Made by a program: the position numbers and the translations under genes. The notes beneath the pieces are model-generated. The model was not told the DNA's origin. It ran no database searches and saw nothing but the letters and a program-made list of their open reading frames with translations. 64,000 nt of DNA from Aotearoamyces nothofagi (taxonomy: Eukaryota; Ascomycota; Leotiomycetes; Leotiales; Tympanidaceae), in assembly GCA_015345905.1 (NCBI GenBank), contig JADDTR010000009.1, positions 62,001 to 126,000 on the forward strand, read 5' to 3'. Below, piece after piece: positions 24,368 through 37,523 of this stretch; position 1 is the stretch's first letter; the number at the start of each line of letters is the position of its first letter.

Positions 24368-26054
24368 ATGGCTCCTCCGAATGCCCTACCTTCAGCCGCA
24401 GCCAACCTTATAGGCCCAGGTATGCTATGCGCTGCACCGGATATATCATACCTGCAAGTTAACACGATCAACAGAGAAACTCGAAGAGGTAACGCGGCTG
24501 CTAGGAAAGCTTCAGGACGATCTAACGCAGATATGTCTTCTGCCGCATCGTGAGTTTGCCTGAGCCGTTTGGTATCGGACTGTGTCTAACTGGCTCTGAA
24601 ACAGAACGAGATGCAATGCTCGAACAACTAAAGGTCTATGGACGGGATCCAAACTACTCAGACCCCATATTCACTAAAGAGGTATGCCCCATGATCTTCA
24701 TACTGCCACGGTGTTGAGCATCGCTGATATTGCCTAGGGTATTGAAACCTTGACCCGACATGCTTTCAACAGCCCCTCCTATACTACATCCCGAAATGCC
24801 CTGCGATGCCTTGCCAATGCTATGCTCCTGAAAGCAGAGACACGCCAGATGTTTGTCGACCTGGGATACGAGTCAAAGGCTTGCAATAGGTTGAAGAACG
24901 ATAGTCGAGATGACGAGTTTCTGGTATCCAGGATATTATTCTTGACGACATACGGATCTACAATCAATGTTGAGTCGCTCATTGACCAGCATCACCTGGC
25001 GGATAATCTCGTTGTGAATATTGGCAGGCATGCAAAACTTTGCGAAGAGTTAGAGAAGAAGAAGAAGAAACCGCCGAAGGTTGACCCAATGGAGGATATG
25101 GCCTTGACGGAAACCCTCAAGTTACTTTTCAATATGACACAATTCTGTTCACAGCGGACCGGATCGTTTACGCCAGCAATATCACATATTCTCACAATAC
25201 TTCTCAAACGACCAGTACTCCCCGATAGGCCTCTAGAAGCACCGATCGGACCCCTAATAAATTCATTGATAAATCTGGATTTTGAAGGAAATAATGATGC
25301 GCTGCAGGCCTTATTTCCCAAGGCAGATCCAAAGATTAATGCAGAGCGCTTGATAGGGCTCCTGGACCTTGCCGTGGGATGCTATAAGGAGGAAGAGATA
25401 GAGCACCAGGCATCACCGCTCATAACGCTGATTAGGAAGGTTCACGGCGTCGCACCAAAAGATGTGAAGGCATTGATGCGTACACTCATACTTCCTACTG
25501 ATGAGGATAGGAAGCAGCCACTTGGCCGAGCTGAATCGCTTTCGTCAAGATTACTTCGATTGTCTACTTCTCCAACCGCACCTACTGCGCGCGATGAACT
25601 ATCGTCCCTCCTTTTTGAAATGTCAGATAAGGATGCTAAGAATTTCGTACAGAATGTGGGCTATGGCTTTGCATCTGGCTTCCTCTTCCAGAATAATGTC
25701 CCGATACCAGATAATGCGCTGGAAGCATGGAGTACTAGTAGTAGTGGAGATGCGAGGTCCAGCACCAGCTCCTTCAGGAAACCAGTTAACCCTGTAACGG
25801 GTCAGGCTCTTGAGTCCGAACCGAAGTATGAGGGTCCAGAAATGACGAGGCAGGAGAAAGAGAGGGAGGCCGAAAGACTAATGGTTTTGTTTGAAAGGTA
25901 CGTAGATCTACTAGGTGGCTTTGAGTATGACCAACTGACCAACTCTTCGTGTAGATTAAGGACAAATGGTGTCATCTCAGCGGAAAACCCCATGGCAAAA
26001 GCCCAGCAAGAGGGGCGATTTGAAGAGTTGTCGAGTGATGATGATTCAGAATAA
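24368..26054 (+). CDS. RIC8: guanine nucleotide exchange factor / chaperone RIC8 (synembryn)
   Basis: Cytosolic exchange factor and folding chaperone for heterotrimeric G-protein alpha subunits in filamentous fungi. Five exons (24368-24419, 24475-24549, 24605-24681, 24738-25897, 25955-26054) join in phase to give 487 aa. The armadillo-like fold is recognisable from GIETLTRHAF...ALRCLANAMLLKAETRQMFVDLGY, LVSRILFLTTYGSTINVESLIDQHHLADNLV, ALTETLKLLFNMTQFC and the late NPVTGQ motif. The C-terminus is acidic (LSSDDDSE). The last intron is 57 nt, a multiple of three with no in-frame stop, so its retention would add 19 residues. The N-terminal region rests on three short exons and is the least certain part. 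Confidence 0.9.
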
Positions 26055-26670
26055 TCATTCATAGCTTATCAGCTTGTATCTAAAATCTCGTGCCGTCATT
26101 CACGGGTGTCTGTGTACCAATACCATACTCACAAATCGGTGTCTCGGATGTTCATGGTGGCGTCGTCCTGCATCCATGCTTGTATATACTGTCTAGCTAC
26201 ATACAGAGGCCATTCCACGCACCTTGGGGATTCTTCTACCTTTGTTAAAATATACATTCACGTATGCACTTCACTAAATGATGCTGCTCGAAGCATGCCA
26301 GCGTGAGCAAGCTGTCGCGAGGACGGAGAGACGGGCACGGGATTGCTGGATGTGGGGATCGGATTCTCCTATGCCGGTACGAGACGGCTAGTGTAATCGG
26401 CGTGGCCGCATGAAGCCATGCGAGAGCTTGTCAAGGCCAGACATGTATCTATGGGTGTATTCCCCCAAGCATAGAGGTTATATATATATATATATAAACA
26501 AATAAATAAATGGAGCTCAATTGATAGTTTACATGTTTTGCAGCAGGGGTGCTCATGACATACCCAGCTTGTGTACAGTACATACATACAACAGACCCCG
26601 ACTCCAGATACTCCGCCCCGCCCCGCAATCTATGCGCCGTGGCAGAATACTCGCATCAAAAGGCACGCGC
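26055..26670. other. intergenic between convergent genes
   Basis: 3' flanks of RIC8 and of the twin CX9C gene. It contains a (TA)9 run, an AAATA-type run at 26497-26511 and a GTACAGTA octamer (26573-26580). No gene seen. Confidence 0.5.
26479..26496. repeat. (TA)9 microsatellite
   Basis: Eighteen bases of alternating T and A, followed directly by A-rich AAATA repeats. Confidence 0.9.
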
Positions 26671-27739
26671 TCAACGAGACGAGAAGATGGATGTGACCTT
26701 GTCGCCGATGGTCTCTCTCCCCTGCTCCCTCCTCCTCTTCCGGTCCTCGTCCTGCTGCTGGTAGATGCTGCCCAGGCGGCCGGCCAGCTCCTCGCCGGCC
26801 TTGATTTCCGCGGCGATGGCGCGCTCCTCGAGATCGCGCTCCTTGTCGCCGAGGCCGTCGAGCCTCTTCTTCAGCTGCTCTTGGACGGACGGCGGGAGGT
26901 CGGATGGCCGGATGGGTGCTGCCGCGGGGGGGGACGCGCGCGGGAGGCTGGCGGCCTCGGGTGCGCGGGGCGGCTGGGAGAGGACGGGTGGGAACGCCGG
27001 CACGGGTCTCCCCTCGGCCTTGGCCGCCTCGACGGCCGCTTCCTGGTCGAGCATCCGGTGATACAGGGTGTCGGCGTGCATCTGGATCTCCTCGTCGACC
27101 TCGGGCGGGCGGTCGAAAGCCGAGAGGTACCCGAGGGCCTTGAGGAATTTCTAGAGAAGAGAGGGGCACGTCAGCATTCATTCGCCGCACGGCTGCGGTT
27201 CGCGGAGGGAGAGGGCGTACCGCCTGCATCAGGTAGCACCTCTCCAGCTTCCTGTTCTCGGCCTTGCACATGGTCAACCTGCTCGCCCAGCCGCCGCTGC
27301 GGAAACACTCGTTCACATCCCACTGCTCCAGCGCGCAATTCTCCAGCGCAGCCCGTCCGATCTCGGCCTTCCGGTACTTGTAGCCCTCGAGGACATCGTT
27401 GATCTTCTCGGCGTCCGACTTGGCCGCCGCCTCGACCTCTGCCTGCGGCTGATACGTCGACCACAGATGGGCGTAGCGGCCGTCCTCGTACAGCGATTCA
27501 CGGGGAACCTTCCTCGGCTCTCCTTCGCGGGCAGATTCGCGCCCCGGCGGCGAGCTGCGCTGCTCTCGCTGCGCCTGCCCCGGCGACGCTTCTGGAGGCG
27601 CGGGCGGGTTCGACGAGCTGTACCTGACGGGCGACTCCCTGGCCAGGAACTCCCGGAGTCCGGGGTCGAGGTCTCTCAGAGGATCTCGGGACTGCGGTGC
27701 GGACTTGCGGCCGTCGTTGGATCCCCAGAACCAACCCAT
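26671..27739 (-). CDS. twin CX9C protein, probably mitochondrial intermembrane space
   Basis: Two exons (27739-27221, 27150-26671; intron 70 nt, phase 0) encode 332 aa. The start gives MGWFWGSNDG. Residues 135-168 contain a twin CX9C pair: C135-x9-C145 and C158-x9-C168, the arrangement of small proteins oxidised by the Mia40 import route and of several respiratory assembly factors. The flanks are long: a charged Pro/Arg-rich N-terminus, and after the motif KFLKALGYLSAFDRPPEVDEEIQMHADTLYHRM, a Pro/Ala-rich linker and a charged helical tail (SVQEQLKKRLDGLGDKERDLEERAI, in part). It is much larger than canonical Cmc/Cox17 proteins. The gene is strikingly GC-rich compared with its neighbours. I recognise the motif but not a specific orthologue. 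Confidence 0.78.
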
Positions 27740-28361
27740 AGCTGCGCCTGCTGGATGCCCGTGGATAAGTGTTAACGTCTCGTGCTGCCCGCATGCGCAA
27801 GTCGTCAAGGCTCGCCGGCAAGTTCCGCGATTCCCTCCGCCGTTGCGACTTGTCGGAATGGCGGAACGCTAATTAAGTTGTCCCTCGAGTCGGTTTCTCC
27901 GGATGGAATCAGACGGCGACTCGATGCTTACGGCTGCCTTTCTCATACTAAGTACCAAGGTAACTACTATGCATCTGCTTTATCAATGCCCATTTACATC
28001 TAAGCTTCGAGAATGGATGATAATCCTCTTTCTAATACCCATGTACAGTACAGAACTAAGACAATTCTGGAATAACTTTACAACCACTGAGCACAGTCGA
28101 TTTCTCTATCATATATAGGTTATTTGGTACTCAAATCGACATATTCTAAAATTTAAGCCCCAGTGAATAACTTTAATACTTGGTATCCTCGTCTTATACC
28201 TCGATGTGTATGTCCACATACTTTCTTTAGATTAATTACATCTTGCTCTAGAAACCACAGTCTAAGAAATATAATTCATAGAAGACTTCTTCAGAAGGTG
28301 ACTAGCAGTGGCAACGAACAAAATCGATCTGCGATAGTAGCTACTAGCTACCATCTCCCTC
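27740..28361. other. intergenic, AT-rich
   Basis: Promoter of the leftward twin CX9C gene, then AT-rich non-coding DNA up to the 3' end of the esterase gene. A GTACAGTA octamer lies at 28043-28050. No gene supported. Confidence 0.5.
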
Positions 28362-30258
<1,897 letters not shown>

Positions 30259-30604
30259 ATTTGGACGATCGTTCCAGCTCCCCTCGTTGTGGAAGATGCT
30301 GTTGACGAACCAATGCCTGTTTTGATAGGACATTCCCTGGGGCATTCCGGGATGATATTTATGCACTTTCTACTTTATCATCACATTCAAGCCCCGTACA
30401 CTATGATCCATACACTATGAAATGGCAAGGAGCGACTTATCAAGCTGCTAGGTTAATATTGAGCATCAGCACCGATAACGAATGTCGCTGGTCCCTCATA
30501 CTGAACTTTCACGATCCGCTTTCCTATCGTGTCCACAGCCAAAGGATAATCAGGCGGATCTATCGAGTCCCACCGCTGCCAAGGTTTTTTATTGCGGTTC
30601 CCCG

Positions 30605-30618
30605 TTCCCCGTCGGGAA
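30605..30618. promoter_or_regulatory. cluster palindrome, esterase promoter copy
   Basis: TTCCCCGTCGGGAA, flanked so that the wider arms read GGTTCCC / GGGAACC. The core is CCG-T-CGG, an everted CGG pair as used by Zn2Cys6 dimers. The left half is duplicated just before it (GTTCCCC GTTCCCC). It lies about 350 bp upstream of the esterase ATG. Binding by the Zn2Cys6 protein encoded at 35.3-37.5 kb is inferred. Confidence 0.6.
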
Positions 30619-31006
30619 CCCTTTTAGAGCCTGTCAGGCTTTATCCTCCTCCTCGGTGCCCTAGTCGTCAGACACCGACCGCCTTCCATCTGACGATTAA
30701 CCATGCTGCGTGCTGTTTCTCCAGGATAAGGATATGGACAAGCTTTCGTATCAGTTGTGGCGGCATATCGCTAGGGCCAATATCATTGAACTCCGCGTGC
30801 AGTTTCCCGAGACTCGTATTCATCTTCGTATCACTTGCGGATGGCTCTGGTCGCCATACCTTTCGACTTTAGAGGAGATGAAGACGCGGGCGACAAAAGC
30901 TGAGATCACGGGAGACAATGGTGCGGATCTCGTAATCCTGAGGGCTCAGTTAGCAGTATAAAAAACACTGCAACGCTGGATACTGCAACTTATAGCTAGG
31001 GTACCT

Positions 31007-31044
31007 GATGATTTAATTTTGGTTTATTTTGAAGGCCGAATCAA
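31007..31044. repeat. dispersed 38-bp repeat, copy 1
   Basis: Matches 63340-63377 at 33 of 38 positions in the same orientation, both ending AGGCCGAATCAA; most differences are A/G changes. Probably a remnant of one dispersed element; the family is unknown. Confidence 0.6.
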
Positions 31045-31254
31045 AATCAACTCAAATCCTTTCTATGCAAAACCCCTTGAAACTCTTTGAAATTCTTATC
31101 AGGAGCAAAATCTACTGAATCTATAAACTTGTACAGTACTACTTCTAAACATAATACAAAAATCTGGCATTAGACACTGAGATATCCTCCACCCGCGGTG
31201 ACTGTGCTGCTAGCATTCCATATCCAAGCAAAGTGGTAAATCTTCAGAAGAATC

Positions 31255-33321
31255 TCAATAGACATACTATATGTATCCGTTAGCAAGAGCTGTATCCAAC
31301 AAATATCAAACGAAGAACTGCTCACCATAAACTGCTCATTCTCCAAGTCAGTCAAGTCCATGAAACCGTTCGTCGCAGCCAGATTCTCATTCCCAACCCA
31401 CCCGGCCCTTCTCTTCGAATTCCTCTTGTAGAGCAAGAACCAGAGCGCGCAGATACTAATGACCTGTATACCGATACAGAAAAACATCATCCCAACACCA
31501 AGATCATATATCGGGGCCTGAGAAGTGACGAAGAAGAATGGGCCAACGAAGTTTCCCAAACAGTAGCCCATGAGAAGGAGCGCGTTAGTGGTGATTTTCT
31601 TGGTATGACCAGATGTGTTCGCTGCGGCAACGGTCATCGAGAGTGTCCAAGTTGCCACATAAGCGAATCCTATCCAGAGGCAGACAAGCCGACCGTATGG
31701 GTTCGACGTCGGGAGCACCCAGAGACCGATGATACCGACGAGGAACGGAATGAGGCAAATGAGCATCATAGGAAGTCGCATGTTCTTGTATTTGGAGGAG
31801 ATGAATCTAGATTCTTTGTTAGCTGTCTGGTATATCGCCACGAAAATACTCATCTTACGTTGCTAGCAGGGTGAAGATCACAATTGTTGCGCCGTATGGC
31901 ATCTGGATAAGCGTCGAATTGAGGGAGCTGAAACCCATTCCTTTGATAATTAATCCTTGGAACTGGAAATCATGATTAGTATTTTGCGCAAAAAGGCTTC
32001 TTCAGGAAACTTGCAGTTGTAAGACCTCCATTAGGACTGTTGGAGGCAACAGCGAAGATGAACAGGAGCCATGTCTTGGGATCCGATAGAGCCTCGATGA
32101 ACTTGAGCTGATTAGCATCATGTGCATCACTTGGTGGTGGCTGGATATACCTGATACTTCTTCCAAGTCGTATTCCCAACACCAGTTCCATTCTCCTTGA
32201 TTCTCTCGAGCGCAATCATACGCTCCTCCTTAGATAGGAACTTTGCAGTAACAGGCGAGTTCGGGAGAAAGAAGAACAGAATGACTCCCCAAGCAAACGT
32301 AATCGCTCCGAAAATCTGATTCGCATTAGAAGAGCACGCTTTCAAGGGTATTTTCAGTGCTTCGTACCAGGAAAATCAATCTGAAGCTGTCCAGAGACCC
32401 AGTAATATGTCCGATACCATAAGCTGAAATACCAGCAATGATATATGCAATACCACACGAGCCTACCCAGATCCCCATTCGAAAAGCAGCTTCGGAACGC
32501 TTATACCACATGGAGATTATCAGCATGGTTGCTGGGTTGACTGCTGCTTCGAAGCAACCCAGGAATGTCCGAGCTGTGGCGAGGCTGGCAAAGTTGTTGC
32601 AAGCAGCATGGCACATGAGAATGGCACCCCATATGATAACCTGAGGCTACATTAGCTCACTTCGGCAGCATTGTATCTATAATAACTGACCGTTATAGAC
32701 ATGAAGGTGCCAACGGGAAGCCTTTGAAGAAGCAGGTTGATAGGATACTGCGATGATCGCTGAGTTAACATGGCACTCTAATGAACGATTTGGGAGAAAA
32801 AGATATATATTAGGAATTCAGGGGATTAATTTGGATTGGCTCCTACAGTTAACAATCTAGGAAGCTCCCAGATGCGGCTGCGGGGGGGAGCTTAATACGT
32901 ACTTCGGCGACAAAATAGCCCACGTAGAATATGGATCCTAACCATGAGTAGTCTGTTCCAACAAGGTGGGTCTCCGATGCTAAATCAAAGACCGAAGCAT
33001 AACCCAATGTGCTCTTGTCCATCGACTGCAACATGTAGGTGATGACTCTAGCACCGTTGTCAGCAAGAAGGCCCCAGAGACATCTAGAACAGAGGCATCT
33101 CACAAGAGTGGCATCAAACGACGGTCGATCTTCCATCTCAACTTGAATTCATCGACATATTCCAGAACTTCGCCCTCGCGCTCCGCCTCCTGGAAAAGGG
33201 CCATGGCAGCATCTGCGTTGGGTTTGGCCTCCATGCCGGGCTCAATCTGGACGCCATCCTCACTATTCCCTCCTGCAATAGGGGTTGAGGGTTTCAAGGT
33301 GGATTTCTCAATGTCGGACAT
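31255..33321 (-). CDS. major facilitator permease, Dal5/allantoate permease family
   Basis: Plasma-membrane anion:cation symporter of the family whose yeast member Dal5 carries allantoate, ureidosuccinate and some di- and tripeptides. Nine exons fit in phase (33321-33104, 33047-32903, 32747-32691, 32640-32368, 32315-32151, 32107-32015, 31962-31859, 31806-31326, 31266-31255), giving 515 aa with about 12 membrane segments. Family signs are RRLMPLL, MDKSTLGYASVFDL, YPINLLLQRLPVGTFMS, RTFLGCFEAAVNP, FFFLPNSP, SNSPNGGLTTF and the ending MDLTDLENEQFMYVY. The sixth intron (31963-32014) must start GCAAGT, a GC-AG intron; the 155-nt second intron is longer than usual. It is divergent from the dipeptidase gene, sharing a 502-bp promoter with the palindrome and GATAAG sites. 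The substrate is inferred. Confidence 0.92.
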
Positions 33322-33823
33322 GATTGAAATTAATTGTGTTTGAGACGTAAGAATATCGCTGACTGAGTTCCTACCTCACAGGTGGTATGGTCTCTGATAA
33401 GTGCTTTATAGATATTGGCTTGACTTTTCCTTATCGTATCATAGACGGTGGCGGCATGTCCCACTTCGGCCGATCGTATAATAAGTATCCTTGGAAGTGA
33501 TTTACTCTAGCTGGGCAATTGGTATTCCATGTCTGGCCCCATGTCTGGCTGCTGCAGTACGATCCATGAGAGATACGATTCATGTTCAGATAATCGCAAT
33601 AGGCAAAATATCGGGATCATTATCGGCCTTTTGTCGTTACCGTTAATAACGTAGATAAGATAGAGTTTCCCGACGGGAAACTCTTATCTGCAAGGCCGGC
33701 GATAAACTCTAATGCTGAGTACCTAACACACTCAAACTGTTGTCGTGGTACTTGAGGACGAGAGATCGAACTGTGATGATCCAAAGAAAGAAGAAGTAAC
33801 AGAACAGCAGAAAAGGGACAAAA
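33322..33823. promoter_or_regulatory. divergent promoter of permease and dipeptidase
   Basis: 502 bp between the two start codons. It contains the perfect cluster palindrome and four GATAAG cores (33396-33401, 33430-33435 minus, 33654-33659, 33683-33688 minus). About 0.25 such hexamers would be expected by chance in this length on both strands. GATAAG is the core recognised by AreA/Nit2-type nitrogen regulators, so nitrogen control plus specific induction is likely. Confidence 0.7.
33662..33684. promoter_or_regulatory. cluster palindrome, permease/dipeptidase copy (perfect)
   Basis: A perfect 11-bp inverted repeat around one base: AGAGTTTCCCG, A, CGGGAAACTCT. The centre is CCG-A-CGG. GATA/TATC sequences flank it on both sides, two of them being the GATAAG sites at 33654 and 33683. 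It is probably the operator of the cluster's Zn2Cys6 regulator. Confidence 0.75.
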
Positions 33824-35264
33824 ATGGCACTCCCTCCAGAATTGCACCCCTATCAGCAGCTCGACATCGATGAACGTGTCAAGCGGGTTCTCCGTAACAC
33901 ACCTCTCTTCGACGGCCACAATGATCTCCCGCAGCAGCCCCGTGCCATATTCCACGGGAAGATTCACAACAATCCAAAATTCGACTTGAGGAAGGGATTC
34001 CAGCGGGGGATGACAGACATTCCACGCTTGCGCGAAGGTGATGCAAACCATTCCCTCTACGACCTGTCACTAACGGTTGCGTCCACAGGAGCTGTAGGAG
34101 CGCAGTTCTGGTCAGTCTGTGTTCCGTGTCTCCGATCCGCAGAGAACTTCTCCACGCCGGAGTACAGTGACATGGCACGTGACGCGATTGAGCAGATTGA
34201 GATGACGTTGCGGATGGTTCAGGACTATCCCGAGGTCTTTCAGCTTGTTAAAGAGCCCGAAGAAGTCAAGCAGATCTACAGTGAGGGGAAGATAGCTTGC
34301 TCCATAGGCATTGAAGGGTAAATATAATAGTCTGAGGACTGTCAAGAGGCCGTACGCTAATTGAACCAAGATTACACATGGCTGGTAACTCGATTGGCAT
34401 CATTCGTGCCTTCTATCTGCTAGGTGTTCGCTATGTAAGCCAAATCTTCAATCTCAAGTCTAAGAGGAGCATTCTGATACCAACAGTGTACATTGACGCA
34501 CTTGTGCAATAATGCTTTTGCGGATTCATCAACCTCTAAAGTTGGGCCTGTACATGGCGGTCTCTCAGCGCTCGGCCGCTCAGCTGTCAAAGAGATGAAT
34601 CGAATTGGTAAATCACCTTATCTCATGTGGCATATGGGAGTCTGACGTTGTAGGAATGATCGTTGACCTCTCTCATGTCTCTATTGACTGTGCCCGGCAA
34701 GTCCTTGAGCTGTCCGAATCACCGGTCATGTTTTCCCACAGTAATTCAAAAACGTGCTTTGATATTGCCCGTAATGTGCCTGACGATGTCTTGGACATGG
34801 TGCCAAAGAATGGCGGGATTGTTATGGTCACATTTGTTCCCGAACACGTCGCTACGAAGAGGAAAGATGCAACTATGGATATGGTCTTGGATCATCTGTT
34901 CTATATTGCAAATCGAATTGGGTGGGACCATATAGGACTAGGGAGTGATTTTGATGGTATCTTGTCTGTTATTAAAGGATTGGAAGATGTGAAGTGCTAT
35001 CCTCATTTGTTGAAAGACATCCTTGACAGAGGTGCAACAGAGGAGCAATTAAGTAAGTGTATCGGCGAGAATATTCTCAGAGTCTGGAAGGGTGTTCGCG
35101 ATGTCCGAGACAGAATGGCAGAGGAAGGAGTGCCTCCAGTTGAAGATGTTTGGGAAGGAAGGAAATGGTGGAGGTATGACGGGTATTACCAGATGCCAGA
35201 TCCTGATCCCGAGGACAAGCTGGGGTACGATTGGTACGGCATTCCCAGAACGGGAGATGAATAA
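33824..35264 (+). CDS. membrane-dipeptidase-family metallopeptidase (M19), cytosolic form
   Basis: Zinc dipeptidase of the renal-dipeptidase family, whose members hydrolyse dipeptides, in some cases with D- or dehydro residues at the C-terminal position. Four exons (33824-34317, 34371-34434, 34487-34607, 34654-35264) give 429 aa. Metal-binding motifs are present: DGHNDLP, IGIEG (bridging Glu), LSHVS, FSHSN and GSDFDG. Intron removal restores [35 protein letters not shown] and [13 protein letters not shown]. There is no signal peptide or GPI signal, so it should act inside the cell, fitting import by the divergent Dal5-type permease. Its stop lies 10 bp from that of the convergent regulator gene. 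Acting on Aib-containing dipeptides is a hypothesis. Confidence 0.93.
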
Positions 35265-35274
35265 TTAAATATAT

Positions 35275-37523
35275 TTATGGCATAGACGTTATCCCCGGAG
35301 GCTCTAAGATTTCCCATAGAGATGCCCAAGGATATTGGAGCCCATCGACTACATCCCCATCCGAGACTGGAAGGAAGTTCAAAGTGTTGAAGTCGTTAAG
35401 CTCAAGATTGCTCACCGTAATACTTTGCCCAACAATTGCAGCTAACTCTGCCGAATCGTTGCTTGTTGGCATGCTTTCTAAGGCGGCTGTGATGGCGGCC
35501 ACAGGTTCGTAGCATTGTGCGAGGCAGATATCGCCTATATCCCAGTCGTCCGTTTCTTTGGCTTGTTGGAGCCTCTCCATCAGCTTCTTGAGACTGTTCT
35601 TACATGTTGTCGTGGTATTATGATCAGCAGCGTCGATTGCACAACGGATAAGTACAATTGCAGCAGACGCAATATGATAGGCAGCATCTGAGAGGTGCCG
35701 TTAGTAGCCATAAATTCCAGGTGTAAACGTGGCTCTTACATGGGAGCCAGAATTCCTTCAGGTGAGATCTTTCGAGAAAACATACGAAGGTGGCCAGTGC
35801 ATGCGCTGATCTTCGGAGCTCAGAGCGATGATATTGAACTGTGTCTGGATCATTAGGCTCCGAAAGTTTTACAACATCCTGAATCTGTCAGCAAGGCCTC
35901 GTGAAAGACAATGCCACTCTTACCCTTAAAGTTATACGGCATAGTAACATCCTTACCGCTAACAGACTCAGTCGAAGGCTACAAGAACCACCGTGAATTG
36001 CATCTAGCTCTTTATCTGGTTCTGTTATCCAATTTGGCAATGCTTCTTCCAAATCGTCAAGTGCTGTTTGCACTCGTCTTACCCTCCGCAACGACTCATT
36101 CAGGCCCTTGGGCTGTAAGTTGTACACCAAAGGAAGAAGTTCTGCTAAGATTTCCGATAATCTGCACATTGCCAGGAAGCAGTCAGTGCCACGTTCTGTG
36201 CGCTCTGCCGAGCCATCAAGTAACGATGCGCGCGTCGGTAAGGGGACATCGTATTGATCTTTAATGAGTACAGGCGGGACACCGTGAGCAAGGCTCGACC
36301 TTCAATCAATTAGCTACAAGGATTCAATGACGTTGTGACTCAGAACTAACCATCTATCATGAATAAGTAGACCCCACCAAAGCTTGATACGAGCACTCTT
36401 CTCAGCCTCGGGCAAGTTCCAGCTGGTAGGATCCCGATTCAGGCCAAAGGTATGTGACAGCATGACTGTTCTCGCGCTGGTGAGCACATTGCCCTTGATA
36501 GAAGATGTCGGCCTGCCATTAAGATCTAGAAGAGCTGCACATATTGTAGTCAAACTGGGCGCCATGAAGTCCTCCTCTGTCGCCGCAACTGCTAGATTCC
36601 AGACGTACGTGATGTCCGGTCTAGGATGGGGGTTTAGTTTACTTGAGCTAGACCAGTATATTAAGGATGATGCATATATCTCGCAGAATATGGCTGCTGA
36701 AGACTTGCCTCCTCCATTTGGGTGGGCAAAACTTGCCACGTCCAGTACGGGAAACCAGGGGTGTATGCGATCGAAATAACTATTTCAGGTGTGAGTTCCA
36801 TGATTAGGGTGAGAGCGCAGACCTGGCTTACACGGCCACAAGAGCAGGTGCTAAAGGTCCGAGGATATGCTCAAGGATATCACGTTGAGAACTTCCCCGC
36901 ATACCTGCAGCCTTCCATCCTTTCCTCCATGATGGCACAGAGTGATAAAGGATTGGTCTTGAACGATCGCTTGAGATGACATGATACGAAGCATTCCTTG
37001 GGGCATCAGGAGAGTAGGTTGAGGTCATGAACTCCTCAATAACTTGCACGTCCTCAGCAGCCTCGGGGCCAATAATCATAGGAGACTTGTCCGGAATTGC
37101 CTCACCTGCATCCGTCCTATTGGGCTGGTAAGTAGGGGCAGAGCCGTATTCTCGAGGTCGCAAGATTGGTTGTTGTACTTGTACGGGAGCAGAGCGAGAC
37201 GCACTCGCCGGCTCAGGCGCACGACGTCGGTCAGCGTTCCACGGCAGCACTTCAGGCGTCGACTGCCGGCGGTGCTTCCTAGGTCTTTCGACATGTTCGT
37301 TTTCTCCGGGTGTTTCTACGAACGGATGGCACACGGCGTTCTGCAATCGGCAAAGGAGGCATGGCTGCGCGGGTATGTCAATCGTACACCGGACCTTACG
37401 GCTGCGACAGCGCTGGCATGCCGGGACCCTGTGCGAACGATATGGCCGCGATGTTGGCAATCCGGGAGGAGTGGATCTGGAACTGCCAGCGCTCGCCAGC
37501 CCGCCTCCAAGTCGAGACGTCAT
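35275..37523 (-). CDS. Zn2Cys6 transcription factor with fungal-specific TF domain
   Basis: Probable pathway-specific regulator. Five exons (37523-36832, 36779-36351, 36299-35924, 35884-35740, 35687-35275) join in phase to give 684 aa. The binuclear zinc cluster is at 36-65: C36-x2-C39-x6-C46-x8-C55-x2-C58-x6-C65, with the basic loop RSRKVR. A disordered Arg/Pro-rich linker follows. The fungal-specific regulatory domain starts near 230 (YFDRIHPWFPVLDVASF) and includes ARTVMLSHTFGLNRDPTSW and KLWWGLLIHDRWSSLAHGVPP. The third intron would be only 39 nt, so that border is less sure. It sits inside the cluster, divergent from the decarboxylase, and its own promoter carries the split palindrome, suggesting autoregulation. 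Confidence 0.9.

Larger units (their letters stand above)
30259..31254. promoter_or_regulatory. esterase promoter region and 3' flank of the permease gene
   Basis: No gene supported; the open frame at 30417-30872 has no recognisable domain. It holds the cluster palindrome (30605-30618), GATAAG cores at 30437-30442 (minus strand) and 30725-30730, a TTTCCCGA half-site near 30804, a dispersed repeat copy at 31007-31044 and a GTACAGTA octamer at 31131-31138. Confidence 0.55.

Noticed and set aside
26521-27402. 293-codon plus-strand frame
   Set aside because: Antisense shadow of the GC-rich twin CX9C gene; long frames are expected on both strands at high GC.
30417-30872. 151-codon plus-strand frame in the esterase promoter
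   Set aside because: No family match and it overlaps the regulatory palindrome and GATA sites; more likely chance.
31007-31044. Idea that the 38-bp repeat is a transposon terminal repeat
   Set aside because: The two copies are 32 kb apart in direct orientation, with unrelated flanks and no transposase between them that would explain it.
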